A stretch of 64,000 nt of DNA from Saccharopolyspora kobensis. Its GTDB lineage: Bacteria; Actinomycetota; Actinomycetes; Mycobacteriales; Pseudonocardiaceae. Of the stretch, positions 24,198 through 32,277 are shown in pieces. The notes below the pieces were generated by a model. That model made no database searches and was not told the origin of the DNA. It saw only the letters and a list, made by a program, of their open reading frames with translations. The DNA is taken from positions 123,581-187,580 of the forward strand of contig NZ_FNVB01000008.1 of the NCBI RefSeq assembly GCF_900108315.1. Direction: 5' to 3'. The position numbers and the translations under genes are program-made. The stretch's first letter is position 1. Each line of letters opens with the position of its first letter.

Positions 24198-25334
24198 CTA
24201 CGCGGAGCGGGGTCGAAAGAGCCGCGTCGCCTCTTCCGGCGCGCGGCGCTCGTGCAGCGCCGTGGCGATGGCAGCTGCCACCCGCGGTGCCGCGAAGGAC
24301 GTGCCGCTCCAGCTCGCGAAGCCGAAGTCGCGCCCGCCGTTGCCGGTCATGCGCACGAAGCTGCTGGTCACCTCGACTCCCGGCGCGACGGCGTCCACCC
24401 AGGGCCCGAAGTTCGAGAACTCCGCCACCGCCCCGTCCGACCCGGTGGCGGCGACGGCCACCACCGATGGCAGCGCCGCCGGCCAGAACGGCCTGCGCAA
24501 TCCGTGGTTCCCGGCCGCCGCGACGACCACCGAGCCCGACCAGAGCGCCAGTTCGTCGCGCAGGATCGGCGGGCACTCGTCATCGGCGGTGTGGCAACCG
24601 GCGGTCAGCACGACGACCCCGAGGTGCTCGCCGCGCGAGGCGGCGGCCAGCCGCAGCGAGCGCAGCCCGGAGACCACGGTGTAGTCGTCGGTGAAGCCGA
24701 GCGAGGAGAGCACCCGCTGGGCCCGGAGCACCGCTCCGGGCGCGTGCTGCAGCAGAACGCCGCTGACGAACGTGCCGTGGCCCGCCTGCCGGTCCTGCCC
24801 CGCGTCGTCGTCGGCGTCGAGCACCTCCGGCACCGGTTCGAACCACGGCCGGTCCCGGAACCACGGGTGCGGATCGCAGCCGGTGTCGAGCACTCCGACC
24901 ACCACCGGCGGTTCCCACTGCGCCGCAGGCGGTTCCGGGATCGGCGGCGCCTCCTGCGCTTGTGCGCCGGTTCCGTACATAACAGGCGTTCCGTACATCA
25001 CCGGGCAGCCGAAGTGCACGTGGTTGGCCGCGACACCGGCCGTCTCGCGCGCCATGTCGACGCAGCGGTCCCGCTCCGCACCGCGCAACCGGACCCTGGC
25101 CAGCAGCAGGTCCTCGTCGTGCTGCACGTCGTCGACCCACCTCCGGTACCGATCCAGCACCGGGTCCAGCGCCTGCGCCGTCGCGATCAGCTCACCGCGC
25201 CGCACCAGGCATTCACCGCGCCCACCCGGGTCGTGCACCAGCAGGTCGTGCCCGTAGGCCGACCACAGCTTCCGGAGTTCAGCGATGCCGAGCCGGGTTC
25301 CACTTCCCTGATCCACAGCGGACACTGTGCCCAC
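24198..25334 (-). CDS. Subtilisin-family (S8) serine protease without signal peptide
   Basis: A 378-residue protein. Residues 1-105 are a helical N-terminal domain; 111-122 is a tandem PVMYGT repeat; the S8 catalytic domain covers about 140-365 with Asp150 (GVLDTGCD), His186 (GHGTFVSG), oxyanion Asn276 (AAAGNHG) and Ser346 (WSGTSFAAP). No export signal or membrane anchor is present, so it is probably cytoplasmic. It lies about 150 bases upstream of the sigma gene on the same strand, in the order S8, sigma, beta-sandwich, CHAT. GTG starts at 25334, 25325 and 25316 are all possible. Confidence 0.88.
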   Translation of the reverse strand: MGTVSAVDQGSGTRLGIAELRKLWSAYGHDLLVHDPGGRGECLVRRGELIATAQALDPVLDRYRRWVDDVQHDEDLLLARVRLRGAERDRCVDMARETAGVAANHVHFGCPVMYGTPVMYGTGAQAQEAPPIPEPPAAQWEPPVVVGVLDTGCDPHPWFRDRPWFEPVPEVLDADDDAGQDRQAGHGTFVSGVLLQHAPGAVLRAQRVLSSLGFTDDYTVVSGLRSLRLAAASRGEHLGVVVLTAGCHTADDECPPILRDELALWSGSVVVAAAGNHGLRRPFWPAALPSVVAVAATGSDGAVAEFSNFGPWVDAVAPGVEVTSSFVRMTGNGGRDFGFASWSGTSFAAPRVAAAIATALHERRAPEEATRLFRPRSA

Positions 25335-25572
25335 GGCCGCATCCGTCCACAGCGGACACGCCGACCCCCGGCGCCGGACTCACCCGACCGACGGTGCGGG
25401 GGATCTTCCCTAGTCGCCCGATTGCGTGGAGAATGCTGGACCAACCGCTGTTCTCCTCGCGGTCGGTGGCGCGAAACCGCCGCTCGAAATGGTTGAATGC
25501 CACCAACGGCGCCGATCATGGCGCAACCAACGCTGATGCCGCGCCCGACCGCGCGGACCCGACCGACAGGCG

Positions 25573-26283
25573 GTGGTGAACGTGACCGGAAACTGCGCAC
25601 GGCGTGGTCCCGGATCGCGGCTCGCCCTGCTCATCGCGCGGGTTTCGCTGTTCAGCGGCCTGTGCGTCGGCGGATGGCTGGGCGGCAGCTCGGCCGCCGA
25701 GGCCGTCGAGCTGCCCGACGTCGAGCAGCCGCGAATCGAGATCACCCCTGCCCGACCGGACGTCGCGCCACCGCGCCTGGACGACCTGCGCCCCGTGCTG
25801 GACGAGGTGCAGCGGCCAGAACCCGCGCAGCCCGACGTCGTGGAGATCGAACCGCCGGCACCGCTCGGCGCGCAGGAATCCCCTGCCGCGATCGAAGAAC
25901 CGGTGCCGACCCCGGCGGCAGCGCCGACCGCGCCACCGCCGGTGCAGCAGCGCTCCGCGGCACCACCCCGTCCCGCGCAGGCCGTGCTGCTGCCAGCGGA
26001 ACCGGTCGCCGTACCGCGCACGCACCTCCGCACCCCGGCGGAACCGCGTGCGCCCACCGAACCCGAATCGGCCGACGAAGCCCCGCTGGACGACGGCGAC
26101 CACGACACCTCTCCGCAGCCCGCTCCCGGCACCGGCGGCGGGGTCAACGACCTGCGGAGCGCGCTGGTCGTCCTCCCGACCGGGCCGAGCCTGACCCGCC
26201 CGTCGGCGGTCGGCTCGACACGCCCGGAGAACCGCCCGGTCGCGGGCCTGGCATCCGCCGAACCGTCGGCATCGCCCGACTGA
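25573..26283 (+). CDS. Pro-rich exported hypothetical protein
   Basis: A 236-residue protein divergent from the S8 protease gene. It has a basic N-terminus and a hydrophobic signal-like stretch (LALLIARVSLFSGLCVGGWL, then GGSSAAEA as a possible cleavage region). After that it is about one quarter Pro and Ala with many Glu, low in complexity, with no domain I recognise. Several GTG starts (25573, 25576, 25582) are possible. It may be a secreted or wall-spanning partner or substrate of the neighbouring protease; only position supports that. Confidence 0.6.
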   Translation: MVNVTGNCARRGPGSRLALLIARVSLFSGLCVGGWLGGSSAAEAVELPDVEQPRIEITPARPDVAPPRLDDLRPVLDEVQRPEPAQPDVVEIEPPAPLGAQESPAAIEEPVPTPAAAPTAPPPVQQRSAAPPRPAQAVLLPAEPVAVPRTHLRTPAEPRAPTEPESADEAPLDDGDHDTSPQPAPGTGGGVNDLRSALVVLPTGPSLTRPSAVGSTRPENRPVAGLASAEPSASPD

Positions 26284-26537
26284 CGCTGCACCGAACCGCT
26301 TCGGCGGTGACTCTGGTTATCGCACGCGCACCCAGCTCCGAGTCGGCCGTCTGCGCCCGGCCGGGTCGGATCGGGGCCCCACCAGCCTCCCGGCGACGTC
26401 TCTGACCTGCCGAACCGTGAAGGCGTGGGCCCCGGCCCCGGTGCCGCAAATTGCCCCTGCGGCACCGGGGCGACACCTGCCGCGCGATCCGCTCATCGGC
26501 ACGACGAGGGGCCGTGCCGAAGAGCGGTCGGCGGCGT

Positions 26538-26667
26538 GCGGACGGCCGTCCCGGCGAATCCGGGGCGGTCGTCCGCGGACTGCGCCCGCAGAACCCGCGG
26601 TCACTTCGCCGAGGTGGTCCAAGCGGCTGTTGCCGCTCTACACAAGCGCCGACGGCTTCGCCGTCGG
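26538..26667. repeat. Hairpin cluster with partial family A copy, convergent gap 26284-26672
   Basis: A 17-base stem with five-base loop (26538-26554 with 26560-26576) comes first. It is followed by a partial family A block in reverse orientation: AGAACCCGCGG at 26590-26600, and AGCGGC/GCCGCT hairpin at 26622-26637. A last hairpin, CCGACGGC/GCCGTCGG at 26649-26667, probably terminates the mocR-like gene. The remainder of the gap (26284-26537) holds no gene I can support. Confidence 0.65.
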
Positions 26668-26672
26668 TGCTC

Positions 26673-28115
26673 TCAGGCGATGGGTGCGGTGAGCACCGTC
26701 GGGCCACCACCGGGTACCGCGGTGGTCGCCGCGGCCAGACGGCGGATGGCTTCCACGAGCTGATCACCGGGCAGCGTGTACGGCAGGCGGATCCAGTTCT
26801 CCAGCGAGCCGTTCACCGAGAACCGCGCACCCGGGGCGACCCGCACGCCGTGCTGCTCGGCCACCACGGCGAGCCGACTGCTCACCGGCGCGCCGATGTC
26901 GCACCACAGCGCCAGACCGCCGTCGGGGATCCGGAAGCGCCAGTTCGGCAGGTGCTCCTGCAGGGCGTCCACCAGGCACTGCCGCCGCTCGACCGCTTCG
27001 GCGCGCCGACGTGCCAGCACCTCGTCGGCGTCGGTCAGCAGCTCGGCCAGGACCAGCTGCTCGAACACCGCGCTGCCCAGGTCCAGTGCGGCGCGGCCGA
27101 CGACCATGCGCTGCACGAACTCCTCGGAGGCCCGGATCCAGCCGAGCCGCAGGCCGCCCCAGAACGACTTGCTGGCCGAGCCGATGGTGATCACCCGATC
27201 GGTCAGCGCGGCCATCGGCGGCGGTGGCCGCTCACCGGTCAGGTCGATGTCCACCAGCGTTTCGTCGACGACCGCGTTCGTGCAGGTCCGGGCCAGTGCG
27301 CGGGCCAGCCGCTCGCGGCCTTCGGCGGGCAGCCGGACGCCGGTCGGGTTGTGGAAGTCCGGGATCAGGTAGGCCAGCCGCGGCGAGGTCTGGCGCAGGT
27401 TCGCGGTCAGCAGCTCCAGGTCCCAGCCGTGCTCGACCATCGGCACCGCCACCGGCATGGCGTTGATCCCGCGCAGCGCCTCCAGCGCGTTCGGGTAGGT
27501 CGGGTGCTCGACGAGCACGCGCTCGCCCGGGGAGACCAGCATCCGCAGCACCAGCGCGAAGGCGTGCTGGGCGCCGTTGGTGACCAGGATCTGCTCCGGC
27601 GTCGTCGGCAGCCCGCGCCCGGTGAACCGCTCCGCCAGCCGCTCCCGCAGGACGGGCAGGCCGTGCGGCTGGTAACCGTGCCCGGGCAGCTGCTCGGCCA
27701 GGCGGAGCCGCGCCCGGTCGACCGCCGCGCACAGCTCCGGTGGCGCGCTGGGCGTGGCCTGCGCGAGGTTGAGCACCTCGGCGTCCTCGGGCGGGAACCA
27801 GCCGCCGTGGGCCTCGTTGCCCCGCTCCGAATCCGGCAGCCTGATCCACGACCCCGCGCCGCGGCGGCTGGCCGCGAAGCCCTCCTCGCGGAGCCGGTCC
27901 AGCGTCCGGGCGATCAGCGTCCGGCTGACGCCGAGGCTCTCCGCGAGCTCGCGCTCGGCGGGCAGCCTCGTCCCCGGCGGCAGCCGCCCGTCCAGCACCA
28001 GGTGCCGCACCGATGCGGCGAGCAGCTGCGACGACGGGCGGTCGGCACCGTGCCAGGAACCGAGCAGTTCGACCAGCTTGCGCCCGTGGATCTGGGCCGA
28101 CGTCGTGAACACCAT
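26673..28115 (-). CDS. MocR-type regulator (GntR HTH fused to aminotransferase), YczR-like
   Basis: A 480-residue MocR protein. The N-terminal GntR winged helix (LPPGTRLPAERELAESLGVSR) is followed by a fold-type I aminotransferase domain with the PLP Lys in SASKSFWGGLRLGW and PDFHNPTG. The domain probably senses PLP or an amino compound and does not catalyse transamination. It is divergent from a yczE homologue with 61 bases between starts, the known YczR-YczE pairing, so I infer it controls that gene. TACATT (complement of 28122-28127) is six bases before its ATG: leaderless. Confidence 0.9.
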   Translation of the reverse strand: MVFTTSAQIHGRKLVELLGSWHGADRPSSQLLAASVRHLVLDGRLPPGTRLPAERELAESLGVSRTLIARTLDRLREEGFAASRRGAGSWIRLPDSERGNEAHGGWFPPEDAEVLNLAQATPSAPPELCAAVDRARLRLAEQLPGHGYQPHGLPVLRERLAERFTGRGLPTTPEQILVTNGAQHAFALVLRMLVSPGERVLVEHPTYPNALEALRGINAMPVAVPMVEHGWDLELLTANLRQTSPRLAYLIPDFHNPTGVRLPAEGRERLARALARTCTNAVVDETLVDIDLTGERPPPPMAALTDRVITIGSASKSFWGGLRLGWIRASEEFVQRMVVGRAALDLGSAVFEQLVLAELLTDADEVLARRRAEAVERRQCLVDALQEHLPNWRFRIPDGGLALWCDIGAPVSSRLAVVAEQHGVRVAPGARFSVNGSLENWIRLPYTLPGDQLVEAIRRLAAATTAVPGGGPTVLTAPIA

Positions 28116-28116
28116 G

Positions 28117-28170
28117 CATCCAATGTAACTGGATTGGCCATCGAAATTAAGACCAATACTGCTCTATAAA
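28117..28170. promoter_or_regulatory. Divergent promoters and CCAAT/ATTGG operators
   Basis: Sites TCCAAT (28119-28124), GATTGG (28132-28137) and ACCAAT (28152-28157) surround two -10 boxes: TATAAA (28165-28170) for the yczE-like gene and TACATT on the other strand. Both start codons follow their box by six bases. Confidence 0.65.
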
Positions 28171-28176
28171 GAGACC

Positions 28177-28824
28177 ATGGCCTCCGAAACGCTCCAAGTG
28201 GACCTCTCGACGCTCCCGCTCCGGACTCGGCCGGTCTTTCGGCTCGCGCAGCTGTTCGCCGGCTTGGCCGCCTACGGGATCAGCATGGGCTTCATGGTCC
28301 GCGCGCAGCTGGGCCTGGACCCGTGGGACGTCCTGCACCAGGGCCTGGCCGAGCGGCTGGGCTGGAGCTTCGGCGCGGTCACCGCGCTGACCGGCGTGCT
28401 CGTCCTGCTGGCCTGGCTACCGCTGCGGCAGCGGCCGGGCATCGGCACGGTGGCCAACGTCGTCGTCATCGCGGTCGCGGTGGACCTCACCCTCGCGCTC
28501 ACACCGCAGCTGAGCGCTCTCCCCGGCCGGATCGCCCTGATGGTCTCCGCGATCGTGCTGAACGGGATCGCCACCGCCGTGTACGTCGGCGCGCGGTTGG
28601 GTCCGGGCCCGCGCGACGGCCTGATGACCGGCCTGCACGCCCGCACCGGCTGGTCGATCCGAGTGGTTCGCACCACTATCGAGCTCTGCGTGCTCGCCGC
28701 CGGATGGGTGCTCGGCGGCACAGTCGGCGTCGGAACCCTGCTGTACGCAGCGGCGATAGGCCCGCTGACCCAGTTCTTCATCAGGTTCACCACGGTCCGC
28801 GAGAAAAAAGATCTCTGCCCCTAG
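28177..28824 (+). CDS. YczE/YitT-like membrane protein
   Basis: A 215-residue integral membrane protein with about five hydrophobic helices and the family segments SMGFMVRAQLGLDPWDVLHQGL and VGARLGPGPRDGLMTGL. In Bacillus, YczE affects surfactin production; transport activity is not established. It is controlled, by inference, by the divergent MocR regulator. The ATG lies six bases after TATAAA, so the transcript is leaderless. A strong hairpin lies downstream. Confidence 0.88.
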   Translation: MASETLQVDLSTLPLRTRPVFRLAQLFAGLAAYGISMGFMVRAQLGLDPWDVLHQGLAERLGWSFGAVTALTGVLVLLAWLPLRQRPGIGTVANVVVIAVAVDLTLALTPQLSALPGRIALMVSAIVLNGIATAVYVGARLGPGPRDGLMTGLHARTGWSIRVVRTTIELCVLAAGWVLGGTVGVGTLLYAAAIGPLTQFFIRFTTVREKKDLCP

Positions 28825-28887
28825 AGACATCTCGGATACCACGCAGTAGCATGGACGCCGTCCACCTGACCCCCAGGGGTGGACCTT

Positions 28888-28938
28888 GACGCCCCCGCAC
28901 TCCCGGTAACCCCCAGGCCGGTTGAGCGCGGGGGCGTC
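28888..28938. terminator. Convergent hairpin terminator
   Basis: GACGCCCCCGC (28888-28898) pairs with GCGGGGGCGTC (28928-28938), with further pairing inside. A smaller hairpin GTCCACC/GGTGGAC precedes it (28860-28884). It separates the yczE-like and ABC-F genes. Confidence 0.8.
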
Positions 28939-28977
28939 CCTACTTCGGCAGCCACCCAGCAGTGCTGGAAGCGCAGC

Positions 28978-30621
28978 TCAGACCGTCAGCTCGGTCAGCT
29001 TTCCGGCGGCCATCTCCAGGCGGCGGTTGGTGCGGACCGCGTCGAGCATCCGGCGGTCGTGGGTCACCAGCAGCAGCGTGCCCGGGTAGGAGTCGAGCGC
29101 CGATTCCAGCTGCTCGATGGCGGGCAGGTCGAGGTGGTTGGTCGGCTCGTCGAGGACCAGCAGGTTGACGCCCCGCCCCTGCAGCAGCGCGAGCGCGGCA
29201 CGCGTGCGCTCGCCCGGGGAGAGCGTGGTGGCCGGGCGCAGCACGTGGTCGGCCTTGAGCCCGTACTTGGCGAGCAGCGTGCGGACGTCGGCCGGCGCGG
29301 TGTCCGGCACGGCGGTGCAGAACGCGTCGAGCAGCGACTCGGAACCGTGGAACAGGGCCCGGGCCTGGTCGATCTCGCCGATGACCACCCCGGAACCGAG
29401 CGCGGCGGCCCCCGCGTCCAGTTCCACGCGGCCCAGGAGCGCGCCGAGCAGCGTCGACTTGCCGGAACCGTTGGCACCGGTGATCGCGACGCGATCCGCC
29501 CAGTCGATCTGCAACGTCACCGGGCCGAAGGTGAAGTCGCCGCGCCGCAGCTCCGCGCCGCGCAGCGAGGCGACGACCGCGCCGGAGCGGGGCGCCGCCG
29601 CGATCTCCATCCGCAGCTCCCACTCCTTGCGCGGTTCCGCCACGACGTCCAGCCGCTCGATGAGCCGTTCGGTCTGCCGCGCCTTGGCGGCCTGCTTCTC
29701 GGACGCTTCGGAGCGCGTCTTGCGGCTGATCTTGTCGCTGTCGGTGGCCTTGCGGCGGGCGTTGCGGACGCCCTTGTCCATCCAGGAGCGCTGCATCCTG
29801 GCACGCGCCTCCAGCGCGGACTTCTTGTCGGCGTACTCCTCGTACGCTTCGCGCGCGTGGCGGCGCGCCACGTCGCGCTCCTCCAGGTAGGCGTCGTAGC
29901 CGCCGCCGTAGAGGTTGATCTGCTGCTGGGCGAGGTCGAGCTCCAGGACCTTGTTGACGGTGCGCGCCAGGAACTCGCGGTCGTGGCTGACGACGACCGT
30001 CCCGGCGCGCAGCCCGCGCACGAAGTCCTCGAGGAGTTCGAGACCTTCCAGGTCGAGGTCGTTCGTGGGCTCGTCCAGCAGGAACACGTCGTAGCGGGAC
30101 AGCAGCAGCGAGGCGAGCCCGGCGCGCGCGGCCTGCCCACCGGACAGCGAGGTCATGGGCTGGTCGAGCTCGACGGTGAGACCGAGCTGATCGGCCACGC
30201 CCTCGGCGCGCTCCTCCAGGTCGGCACCGCCCAGGCTCAGCCAGCGCTCCAGGCACTCGGCGTAGGCGTCATCCGCACCGGCCGCTCCTTCAGCGAGAGC
30301 GGCGGTCGCGTCGTCCATCGCGCGCTGCGCCGCGGTGACCCCGGTGCGACGGGCGAGGAACTGGCTCACCGTCTCGCCGGGGCGGCGGTCGGGCTCCTGC
30401 GGCAGGTAGCCGACGGTGGCGGTGGCCGGGGAGAGCCGCAGGTCCCCGTGCTCCGGCGCGTCGAGCCCGGCGAGCAGCCGCAGCAACGTCGACTTCCCGG
30501 CGCCGTTGGCCCCGACGAGCCCGATGACGTCACCGGGGGCCACGACGAGGTCGAGCCCGGAGAACAGGGAGCGGTCGCCGTGCCCGGCGGCGAGATTGGC
30601 GGCAACGAGAGTCGCAGACAT
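28978..30621 (-). CDS. ABC-F family ATPase
   Basis: A 547-residue protein with two ABC domains and no membrane helices: Walker A GANGAGKST, signature LSGGQAARAG and Walker B LLDEPTNDLDLEGL in the first, GANGSGKST, LSPGERTRAA and LDEPTNHLDLP in the second. A charged inter-domain linker (about 235-330) is rich in Arg, Lys and Glu, as in ribosome-acting ABC-F proteins. These act on the ribosome as translation or antibiotic-resistance factors. The subgroup cannot be told here. ATG 30621 is chosen from the family N-terminus. Confidence 0.92.
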   Translation of the reverse strand: MSATLVAANLAAGHGDRSLFSGLDLVVAPGDVIGLVGANGAGKSTLLRLLAGLDAPEHGDLRLSPATATVGYLPQEPDRRPGETVSQFLARRTGVTAAQRAMDDATAALAEGAAGADDAYAECLERWLSLGGADLEERAEGVADQLGLTVELDQPMTSLSGGQAARAGLASLLLSRYDVFLLDEPTNDLDLEGLELLEDFVRGLRAGTVVVSHDREFLARTVNKVLELDLAQQQINLYGGGYDAYLEERDVARRHAREAYEEYADKKSALEARARMQRSWMDKGVRNARRKATDSDKISRKTRSEASEKQAAKARQTERLIERLDVVAEPRKEWELRMEIAAAPRSGAVVASLRGAELRRGDFTFGPVTLQIDWADRVAITGANGSGKSTLLGALLGRVELDAGAAALGSGVVIGEIDQARALFHGSESLLDAFCTAVPDTAPADVRTLLAKYGLKADHVLRPATTLSPGERTRAALALLQGRGVNLLVLDEPTNHLDLPAIEQLESALDSYPGTLLLVTHDRRMLDAVRTNRRLEMAAGKLTELTV

Positions 30622-30793
30622 CAGGTCGCCAAGGATATGCGGTCGCCCGGACACGCCGGGCGAACCTCTCGGCTATCCGAGGATGCCGCGCTGATGAGCC
30701 CGACCACCGGCACGATCAGCGATGCGATGGCGAGGTCGGTGCGCGCTCCGGAGGCCTTTCGAGCGAGACGTGGCCACCATCACACCGCGGCGA

Positions 30794-31161
30794 TCAGCGG
30801 AAGTCGTTCTCCTTGAGCTCGACCACCCAGGCTCGCCGCTCGGCGATCTTGCCCTCGCGCATGACGAACACCTCCGCCATCGACATGCGCATCTCGCCGC
30901 CCGCAGCGCGCTTCGCCACGCCGACGAGCTCGGCCATCACGACGTCGCCCTGCTCGACCATGCGCACGACCTCCAGCTCGGGCGGGTCGATGAACACCGG
31001 GGCGCCGTCGATGTTCTGGTCGTAGGCCTCCTTGCCGGTCGCCTGGAAGCCGCCGAAGACCGTCCAGCGGATGTCGTCGGTCAGCAGGACAGGATCTGCT
31101 CGTGGTCGTTCTTGCGGAAGCCGTCGAGGTAGGTGTTGACGGTCTCGATGTTGCGCGACAT
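30794..31161 (-). pseudogene. SnoaL-like (NTF2-fold) gene broken by a one-base frameshift
   Basis: ATG 31161 opens a frame reading MSRNIETVNTYLDGFRKNDH that stops at TGA after LSC. The next frame continues TDDIRWTVFGGFQATGKEAY and MAEVFVMREGKIAERRAW, the remainder of a normal SnoaL/NTF2 domain. Adding one C in CTGCTGACC at about 31080 restores a single open frame of about 123 residues. It is either a real pseudogene or a sequencing error. The intact protein would be a small ligand-binding or isomerase-fold protein. Confidence 0.75.
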
Positions 31162-31253
31162 GCCCGGCCTTCCGGTTGAAGAGCTCTGTGTGAACGCCTG
31201 AACACCATCCCAATCCGATTGCGATTTACAAGTGGTTGCGAAGTAAGTTCAGT

Positions 31254-32225
31254 TTAGGCGCGACCGCCCAGGAATTCCGCGATGTCGGCGGCGATCTGGT
31301 CCGGGTACTCGCCGTTGATGGCGTGGGAGGCCTCGGGATAGACGCGCACCGCCGCCGCGGGCAACGTGCGTTCGGCCGTCGCGACGGCGACCTCCGGGTC
31401 GTGCATGACGGACCGACCGGCGATGAGCGCCAGAACCGGCACGTCCAACGCGGCCAGCTGCTCCTCGGTGATGCGCGTCGGCTGCGGCAGGCGCAGCTGG
31501 TAGTGCTGCATGCCGGCCTCGATCATCCGCGCGACCGGCACGTCCTCGACCGGAGCACCGCCCGCCGTGTAGGAGTTGAAGCCGTCACGCCAGGACTTCG
31601 GCAACCACGGCATGGCGGCCGGGATGGACCGCACGATGGTGCCCAGCGGCAGGTCGTCGAAGACGAAGACCGCGTCGACCAGGGTCAGGGAGGCGACGAG
31701 ATCGGGCTGCCGGATCGCCAGGTTGGCCGCGCTCCACCCGCCGATGGACAGCCCGACCAGGTGGAACCGCTCCTCGGGGAGTCCGGCGAGCGCCTGGTGC
31801 AGCCAGGCCGCCTGGTCCGCGTCGTCGACGATCGGGCGGTCCTGGACGCTCCGGCCCGGCTCGCCGAGCAGATCCACGGTGTAGACGTCGCCGACCTCCA
31901 GCAGCGACGGCATGTTGTCCGCCCACACCGGGCTGCCCGAAGACCTCCCGGGGAGCAGCACCAGCGGCGCCGAGGCCTCGCCGCTGCCCGCGAAGCGGTA
32001 GAAGCGGACGACGCCGTAGTCGGTGCGCACGTCGACCGCGTCCGCGACCGCGGGCAGATCCTGGAACGCCCTGTCATAGGCCGCCATGAAGCGATCGCGC
32101 CCCTCCGCCCCGTCCCAGTGCCCGACGGGCGATGGCGTGCGCGTGGCGAAGGCGCTGATCACCACCAGTCCGGCGACGACTCCCAGCGCGATGAGCCACC
32201 GACGACGACGTTTCGAGCTGCTCAC
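31254..32225 (-). CDS. Membrane-anchored alpha/beta hydrolase
   Basis: A 323-residue protein with an N-terminal membrane anchor (WLIALGVVAGLVVISAFA after RRRR) and a serine hydrolase domain: oxyanion region LLPGRSSGSP, nucleophile elbow GLSIGG, late Asp near VMHDPEV and His in YPEASHAINGEYPDQ. The topology would place the domain outside. Substrate unknown. AGGAGTG precedes the ATG. It is divergent from a TetR gene with two tandem operators between them, so it is probably repressed by it. Confidence 0.86.
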   Translation of the reverse strand: MSSSKRRRRWLIALGVVAGLVVISAFATRTPSPVGHWDGAEGRDRFMAAYDRAFQDLPAVADAVDVRTDYGVVRFYRFAGSGEASAPLVLLPGRSSGSPVWADNMPSLLEVGDVYTVDLLGEPGRSVQDRPIVDDADQAAWLHQALAGLPEERFHLVGLSIGGWSAANLAIRQPDLVASLTLVDAVFVFDDLPLGTIVRSIPAAMPWLPKSWRDGFNSYTAGGAPVEDVPVARMIEAGMQHYQLRLPQPTRITEEQLAALDVPVLALIAGRSVMHDPEVAVATAERTLPAAAVRVYPEASHAINGEYPDQIAADIAEFLGGRA

Positions 32226-32235
32226 AACACTCCTG

Positions 32236-32265
32236 ACCGATCGGTAAAATCTCTAACCGGTTGGT
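32236..32265. promoter_or_regulatory. Two TetR operators
   Basis: ACCGATCGGT (32236-32245) and ACCGGTTGGT (32256-32265) are centred 20 bases apart, two helical turns. The second overlaps the T of the -10 box TAGAAT (32265-32270) of the tetR gene. Confidence 0.75.
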
Positions 32266-32277
32266 AGAATACGGACC

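Noticed and set aside
28879..30816. 645-codon frame opposite the ABC-F gene
   Set aside because: Shadow frame of the ABC-F coding strand, with no recognisable domain and biased composition; the ABC motifs on the other strand are decisive.
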